Source: Bacteroidota bacterium (lineage in GTDB: Bacteria > Bacteroidota > Bacteroidia > Chitinophagales > Chitinophagaceae). From it: DNA of 64,000 nucleotides. The notes beneath the pieces are model-generated. The model did not search any database. It was not told where the DNA came from and saw only the letters and a program-made list of their open reading frames with translations. Where the stretch lies: positions 310,001 through 374,000 of the forward strand of contig JAEYWX010000001.1 in NCBI GenBank assembly GCA_023428755.1, given 5' to 3'. Below are positions 59,506 to 64,000 of this stretch, in pieces; the stretch's first letter is position 1; every line of letters begins with the position of its first letter. The translations under genes were made by a program, and so were the position numbers.

Positions 59506-59885
59506 ATGAACTCTGAACTTTTCCATTAAAGCAGGAAACGTATCAGATTATTGGACTTTGTATGGAAGTTCAACGAATACTTGGATACGGATTTTCTGAA
59601 GTAATCTACAAAGATGCAATGGAGCTTGAGTTCATAAAAAGTGAATTGCCATATTTCAGGGAACGGAAATACTCAATCAGTTACAAGGGTAAGCAATTGG
59701 CACATCAGTTTTATGTTGATTTTTCCTGTTTTGATCAGGTAATTGTTGAAGTGAAATCGTCTGACAAGGGTATTACTCCTGATCATATTGCCTAGGTCTT
59801 AAACTATCTCAAAGTAACAGGATGCGAAGTTGGCTTATTGGTTAATTTTGGGCGACGCAAGTTGGAATATCAACTTACATATTGA
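59506..59885 (+). pseudogene. Degraded GxxExxY-family protein gene
   Basis: From 59529, frame KQETYQIIGLCMEVQRILGYG then GFSEVIYKDAMELEF gives the GxxExxY signature (G-x-x-E) and continues to SYKGKQLAHQFYVDF and IVEVKSSDKGITPDH. An in-frame TAG at 59793-59795 (expected Gln of the conserved AQVLNYLK region) interrupts it; after that the frame reads VLNYLKVTGCEVGLLVNFG to a TGA at 59883-59885. At the 5' end the likely start, ATG 59506 (MNSELFH), is in another frame, needing a one-base insertion near 59527 to join. So there are two lesions. The family is of unknown function and common in Bacteroidota. Confidence 0.8.
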
Positions 59886-59932
59886 CGTGCGAGTGAATTA
59901 CAATTATCTTGGGCGTTTTCAATTGAACATCA

Positions 59933-59962
59933 TATCTGTGTTCTTTTGTGTCCATCTGTGGC
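59933..59962 (-). repeat. Right inverted repeat flanking the GxxExxY remnant
   Basis: tatctgtgttcttttgtgtc... is the 28/30 reverse complement of 59463-59492. The two repeats bound a unit of 500 bp that contains only the GxxExxY frame. Confidence 0.75.
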
Positions 59963-59991
59963 TTCAATAAAAATCTGTGAACAGTTAAATA

Positions 59992-62478
59992 ATGACTATG
60001 CAATCTGTGGAACGCAATGAACGGTTTGAATTAGCGTATCGGTTTGTTACTGAAACGAACGAAAGCGTGTTCCTCACCGGTAAAGCCGGAACAGGTAAAA
60101 CAACCTTTCTCAAATACCTCAAAGAACATAGCGCCAAGAATACAATTGTTGCTGCGCCAACCGGTGTGGCAGCTATCAATGCCGGTGGCGTTACACTGCA
60201 TAGTTTGTTTCAACTGCCTTTGCATCCATTGTTGCCTACGAACGCAGGCAAACAGGAATTGCTGTCAAAGATCCGTTACAACAAACAGCGATTACAGTTG
60301 CTGCGAAAAATGGAAGTACTTATTATTGATGAAGTGAGTATGGTGCGTTGCGATGTAATGGATGCCATCGACACAATTTTACGAAGTGTAAGATACAAAC
60401 ACAATGAGCCCTTTGGTGGCGTGCAACTATTATTCATTGGTGATCTGTTTCAACTACCGCCCGTTGCACAAAATCATGAATGGGCTGTTCTGCAGGAATA
60501 CTATTCAACCACCTTCTTTTTCGACAGCAAAGCCATACAGGAGCAAATGCCCTTGCTCATTGAGCTTACTACCATTTACCGGCAGAAAGAAGAGATGTTT
60601 GTCCGCCTGCTCAACAAAGTGCGGAACAATCAACTGGATGCAGAAGACCTGGAAATATTGAACGAACGCTATCAACCAAATTTTCGTCCCGATAGCGATG
60701 ATGCCTTCATCACACTTACATCTCACAACAACCAGGCAGAACTCATTAACCGAAGAGAGTTGCAGCGTCTTACTTCTCCTCCTTATACGTATACAGCAAC
60801 TATTTCCGGTGAATTTCCGGAGAATAGTTATCCCGCCGATGCAGAGTTAGTATTACGGGAAGGTGCACAGGTGATGTTTTTGAAAAACGATGTATTGGGG
60901 AAACGTTTTTTCAATGGAAAGATCGGTGTGGTTCATTCATTAACCGATGATGAAGTAATCGTTCGTTGCGGCACTGAAAACATCCGTGTGCAAAAAGAAA
61001 CCTGGGAGCATGCACGCTATACACTCAACCGAACCGATGGAAAATTGGAACAGGATGTGCTTGGCACATTCGAGCAATATCCCTTGCGGCTTGCCTGGGC
61101 TATTACCATTCACAAAAGCCAGGGATTAACATTTGAAAAAGTAATGATCGATGCCGGACTTTCGTTCACCAGCGGACAAGTATATGTAGCATTGAGCCGT
61201 TGTACCAGTTTAGATGGGATTGTGCTACTGTCAAAAATTCAGCCGAATGTTATTTTCAGTAATCAACAGGTGGTGAATGGACAAGCAGCCTTAACTCCAA
61301 AAGGATCGTTACCGGAGCGTTTTGAACAGGCACGAAAATTATTTTCGCAACAACTGCTGGAAGAAATGTTTTCGTTTGGCTCAACCGCTTTATCGCTTAA
61401 ACAACTGCAACAAACCATCAATAAGCACAAACACGATTTGAATGAGCATGCAGAAGACTGGATCGCAGAACTAATACTTCAGTATCAACAAGAGCAAAGC
61501 GTAGCGCTGAAATTTATTCAACGCATCAATGAATTATTAAAGGAAGAGCCAATTGTTGAGAAAAATACGGCACTTCAAAAACGTGTACAGGATGCAGCAG
61601 CTTATTTTCTTCCACGTTTACAGCAACTGCAACAGCAGGTAAAGCAACATCCCTTGGTTACCGAATTAAAAGCAGCGGCTGATGAAACAGATGAACAATT
61701 GCTGACAGTTTACCTTGCATTGCACACCGCCATCTACCAATTGCATTATGGAGAACAGCAATTTGCCGTAACTGATTATTTAAAACACAAGTTGAATCTT
61801 GCGCTGCCAAGGGTAAAGATCAGTTGTTATGCAGCTAATCAAAAACAAACAAATGCTTCGGGTATTACACACGCCGGTCTGTACTATAAACTAAAAGAAT
61901 GGCGTGATGAAACGTGTAATGAAAACAACCTGCCTATTTACATGCTCGCCAACAGCAGCAGTTTACAGGAAATCTGTACCTATTTGCCGCTAACAAAAGA
62001 ACATCTCATACAACTGAGTGGTTTCGGAAAAGCAAAGGTTGAAAAGTATGGAGAAGAAATTCTGGAACTTGTAAGAGAGTATTGTGATGAGCATCATATT
62101 GCCACCAACATCGATGCAAAAAAAGAGCATCCAAAACGTGAACGAAAAGAACGATCAACAGAGGTAAAGGAAGATACCCGCACCACCAGCTTCAACTATT
62201 TCAACCAGGGAAAAAGCATTGCAGAAATAGCCGAGCTACGGAAACTTACACCCGGTACAGTTGAAGGTCATTTGGTTGAATTGATAAAAACAGGAGCAGT
62301 AAAAGCAGAACAATTGATGAGCCCTGCTAAACTGCAAACCATTTTGAACCGGCTGGAACTGTTTCGTGACCAATCAGTAACCGAACATAAAATTGCGTTG
62401 GGAGACGAGTACAGCTTTGCCGATGTGCGAGCAGCTCAAAACCATTTATTGTATTTACAGCAGCAGGTTGATGGATAA
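59992..62478 (+). CDS. PIF1-like ATP-dependent DNA helicase with HRDC and HTH domains
   Basis: Protein of 828 aa. N-terminal SF1B helicase core: Walker A FLTGKAGTGKTTFLKYL (about residues 27-43), PTGVAAINAGGVTLHSLF, Walker B LIIDEVSMVRCDVMDAI, GDLFQLPPV, TTIYRQKEEMFVRLLN, and the late helicase motif AITIHKSQGLTFEKV and VYVALSRC. The C-terminal part has an HRDC-like domain (LPIYMLANSSSLQEICTYLP, LSGFGKAKVEKYG) at about 640-700 and an HTH_40-like end (NYFNQGKSIAEIAELRKLTPGTV). The combination PIF1 + HRDC + HTH is frequent in Bacteroidota. It probably unwinds DNA in repair or replication. ATG 59992; the Met at codon 3 is an alternative. Confidence 0.9.
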   Translation: MTMQSVERNERFELAYRFVTETNESVFLTGKAGTGKTTFLKYLKEHSAKNTIVAAPTGVAAINAGGVTLHSLFQLPLHPLLPTNAGKQELLSKIRYNKQRLQLLRKMEVLIIDEVSMVRCDVMDAIDTILRSVRYKHNEPFGGVQLLFIGDLFQLPPVAQNHEWAVLQEYYSTTFFFDSKAIQEQMPLLIELTTIYRQKEEMFVRLLNKVRNNQLDAEDLEILNERYQPNFRPDSDDAFITLTSHNNQAELINRRELQRLTSPPYTYTATISGEFPENSYPADAELVLREGAQVMFLKNDVLGKRFFNGKIGVVHSLTDDEVIVRCGTENIRVQKETWEHARYTLNRTDGKLEQDVLGTFEQYPLRLAWAITIHKSQGLTFEKVMIDAGLSFTSGQVYVALSRCTSLDGIVLLSKIQPNVIFSNQQVVNGQAALTPKGSLPERFEQARKLFSQQLLEEMFSFGSTALSLKQLQQTINKHKHDLNEHAEDWIAELILQYQQEQSVALKFIQRINELLKEEPIVEKNTALQKRVQDAAAYFLPRLQQLQQQVKQHPLVTELKAAADETDEQLLTVYLALHTAIYQLHYGEQQFAVTDYLKHKLNLALPRVKISCYAANQKQTNASGITHAGLYYKLKEWRDETCNENNLPIYMLANSSSLQEICTYLPLTKEHLIQLSGFGKAKVEKYGEEILELVREYCDEHHIATNIDAKKEHPKRERKERSTEVKEDTRTTSFNYFNQGKSIAEIAELRKLTPGTVEGHLVELIKTGAVKAEQLMSPAKLQTILNRLELFRDQSVTEHKIALGDEYSFADVRAAQNHLLYLQQQVDG

Positions 62479-62485
62479 GCGTTGT

Positions 62486-62815
62486 TTATCGTTTGCCTTC
62501 CAGCTTGTTTACATACTCCAATGAACCCAAACGAACCCGCAGCGGAATACCTGTTTTTTGCTCCAGTTTGTATTCACCCACACACATAAACCCCCAGTGG
62601 GCAAAAGGACTTCCTAAATTTGGTTTTTGCAGCTTTTCTTTGGAAGAAATTGCTGGGAGTAAGCTGTATTTGTTAAAAATCTGTGGTTGGATAATACCAG
62701 GTTTACTATTTGAAACATGCACAGAATCAGCTTGTTGTGCCAGTAACAGGAATGGTATTGTTAAGAAAAGAATCGCCAAACCACAAAAATTGTTCCAGTT
62801 TTTACGATCAACCAT
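62486..62815 (-). CDS. Hypothetical secreted protein
   Basis: Protein of 109 aa with an N-terminal signal (FCGLAILFLTIPFLLLAQQ). The mature part (FAHWGFMCVGEYKLEQKTG, PLRVRLGSLEYVNKLEGK) has no motif I recognise; the single Cys is not in a lipobox. It is convergent with the helicase gene and ends 7 bases after its stop; rpoN is on the other side. It has the regular codon use of the neighbours and a full signal peptide, so I consider it real. Confidence 0.65.
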   Translation of the reverse strand: MVDRKNWNNFCGLAILFLTIPFLLLAQQADSVHVSNSKPGIIQPQIFNKYSLLPAISSKEKLQKPNLGSPFAHWGFMCVGEYKLEQKTGIPLRVRLGSLEYVNKLEGKR

Positions 62816-62874
62816 ATTTTTTTCTAATTTAGCCGCTCAGAATAGCATTGTAATCATATAAATGTACTGCGAAA

Positions 62875-64000
62875 ATGTCACTGAGTCAGGGGTTACATCA
62901 AAAATTACTGCAAAAGTTATCGCCGCAGCAAATTCAGTTAATGAAGTTGCTGCAGGTACCTACGGCCAATCTGGAAGCACGGATTAAAGAAGAGCTGGAA
63001 GAGAACCCGGCCCTCGAACAATCGGATGAAGAAAGCGATGATCAATATACAGATGAAGTAAAAGATGAATTTGACACTTCGGATGAGGAGGAGTATGATC
63101 TGGACGGAAGTGATGATGAATACGATAATATCGACATCAACGACTACGTAAACGAAGGCGATGATGAAATAGCGGATTACCGCACAAGGGACGAGAACTA
63201 TCCCGATCAGGACGATCACAAAACCACTCCTATTCGGTTAGAAACCAGTTTTTACGAGTTGCTGCTACAACAGTTGGGTATGCTGAACCTGGATGCCAAA
63301 CGGAAGGTGATCGCTGAGCAGATCGTTGGAAGTATTGATGATGACGGTTACCTGCGCCGGGAAAACAGTGCCATTGTAAACGATCTCGCTTTTCGCCAAA
63401 ATATTGAATCATCTGATCAGGAGGTCGAAGAGATTATTGAACTGATTCAACAATTTGAACCCGCCGGCATCTGCGCCCGTGATCTGCAGGAATGTTTGCT
63501 TATTCAGCTTCGGCATAAATTGAAAGCCAATCCGGCTTCTGAAATTCATGCGGCCATCAACATCCTCGAAAAATATTTCGATGAGTTTACCAAAAAGCAT
63601 TACGAAAAAATACAACGCAGTCTGGGGTTGGACGATGAGCAGTTGAGAGCGATTATTCAGCAAATCATTAAACTTAACCCCAAGCCGGGCGGAAATGTAG
63701 GCGAAGTAAACAAAGCCGAAACCTACATTGTTCCCGATTTCTTCATCCTCAACAGTAATGGCAAACTGGAGCTCACGCTGAACTCCCGCAATGCACCCGA
63801 TCTCCGCATCAGCGAAGGATACCGGGATATGCTGAAAGAATACGACAAAGGCAGCAAGCGTGATAAGCGACAAAAAGAAGCTGTGCTTTTCATCAAACAA
63901 AAAATTGATGCAGCACGCTGGTTTATTGACGCTATTAAACAACGGCAAAACACCCTGCTGCATACCATGACCTCCATCATGGAACACCAGGAAGAATTTT
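62875..64000 (+). CDS. rpoN: RNA polymerase sigma-54 factor, N-terminal part (cut by window end)
   Basis: The frame is open from ATG 62875 to the end of the window (375 codons). The N-terminal activator-interaction region is clear: SLSQGLHQKLLQKLSPQQIQ, LMKLLQVPTANLEARIKEEL, EENPALEQ. A very acidic linker (residues about 50-105, rich in Asp/Glu) follows, then the core-binding domain TSFYELLLQQLGMLNL, IAEQIVGSIDDDGYLRR, IQQFEPAGICARDLQECLLIQL, LNPKPGG, and part of the DNA-binding region (IVPDFFI, LRISEGYRDM). The RpoN box lies outside. It directs sigma-54 promoters, which need an enhancer-binding activator. Confidence 0.94.
   Translation, partial: MSLSQGLHQKLLQKLSPQQIQLMKLLQVPTANLEARIKEELEENPALEQSDEESDDQYTDEVKDEFDTSDEEEYDLDGSDDEYDNIDINDYVNEGDDEIADYRTRDENYPDQDDHKTTPIRLETSFYELLLQQLGMLNLDAKRKVIAEQIVGSIDDDGYLRRENSAIVNDLAFRQNIESSDQEVEEIIELIQQFEPAGICARDLQECLLIQLRHKLKANPASEIHAAINILEKYFDEFTKKHYEKIQRSLGLDDEQLRAIIQQIIKLNPKPGGNVGEVNKAETYIVPDFFILNSNGKLELTLNSRNAPDLRISEGYRDMLKEYDKGSKRDKRQKEAVLFIKQKIDAARWFIDAIKQRQNTLLHTMTSIMEHQEEF

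Noticed and set aside
63409..63987. 192-codon frame antisense to rpoN
   Set aside because: The opposite strand encodes clear sigma-54 core-binding motifs across this stretch.
1..64000. CRISPR arrays, IS elements, prophage and rRNA
   Set aside because: No regularly spaced direct repeats, no transposase or integrase and no rRNA-like stretch was recognised in either strand.

Overview
The window looks like chromosome of a Bacteroidota bacterium, most likely of the Chitinophagaceae type. The evidence is a SusC/SusD outer-membrane pair, a type IX secretion (T9SS) C-terminal sorting domain, Gfo/Idh and ASPIC/VCBS families typical of the phylum, TTG-N19/20-TAnnTTTG-like promoters and a GC-rich interspersed palindrome family. 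The genus cannot be named from the sequence alone.

Layout: (1) 1-5830, plus strand: the end of a vanadium haloperoxidase/PAP2-like gene, a large ASPIC/VCBS lipoprotein and a DUF255 thioredoxin-like lipoprotein. (2) 5831-9668: an 889-bp leader with two LacI-type operators, then xylB-xylA and a strong terminator. (3) 9791-13041: mannonate dehydratase uxuA, a WYL regulator, a secreted nuclease and an unknown protein. (4) 13158-57104, minus strand: 32 collinear genes forming one large pectin-degradation locus. (5) 57486-58517, plus strand: a LacI-family regulator divergent from susC. (6) 58523-64000: housekeeping and unrelated genes (Zn-ribbon protein, short SSB, a decayed GxxExxY gene inside inverted repeats, a PIF1/HRDC helicase and the start of rpoN).

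The pectin locus reads as a complete route. SusC/SusD and a DUF4957/DUF5123 lipoprotein capture oligosaccharide. Outside the cytoplasm act two PL1 pectate lyases (one fused to a pectin methylesterase and carrying a T9SS tail), two further CE8 pectin methylesterases, a CE12 rhamnogalacturonan acetylesterase, two alpha/beta esterases, GH28, GH105 and GH43. ExuT imports uronates. UxaC-UxaB-UxaA convert galacturonate, and KduI-KduD convert unsaturated uronate, both to 2-keto-3-deoxygluconate (KDG). Two KdgK-like kinases and Eda finish the route to pyruvate and glyceraldehyde-3-phosphate. In the middle sits a six-gene non-phosphorylating L-fucose type operon (FucP, mutarotase, fucose dehydrogenase, lactonase, second dehydrogenase, diketo-acid hydrolase) that has no obvious sugar-acid dehydratase.

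Regulation: an exact 18-bp match inside a palindrome occurs between lacI and susC and again upstream of the GH28-to-exuT operon, which suggests one LacI-type regulator for both ends of the locus. A different LacI-type palindrome (TGCAA-CG-TTGCA) occurs twice before the xyl genes, and a related AAACGTTT core lies before fucP. The points most worth a second look are the PL1-CE8 fusion, repeat palindromes read through inside two enzyme genes, the missing dehydratase, a Lys-to-Asn change in the fucose dehydrogenase catalytic motif, and the inverted-repeat-bounded GxxExxY remnant.
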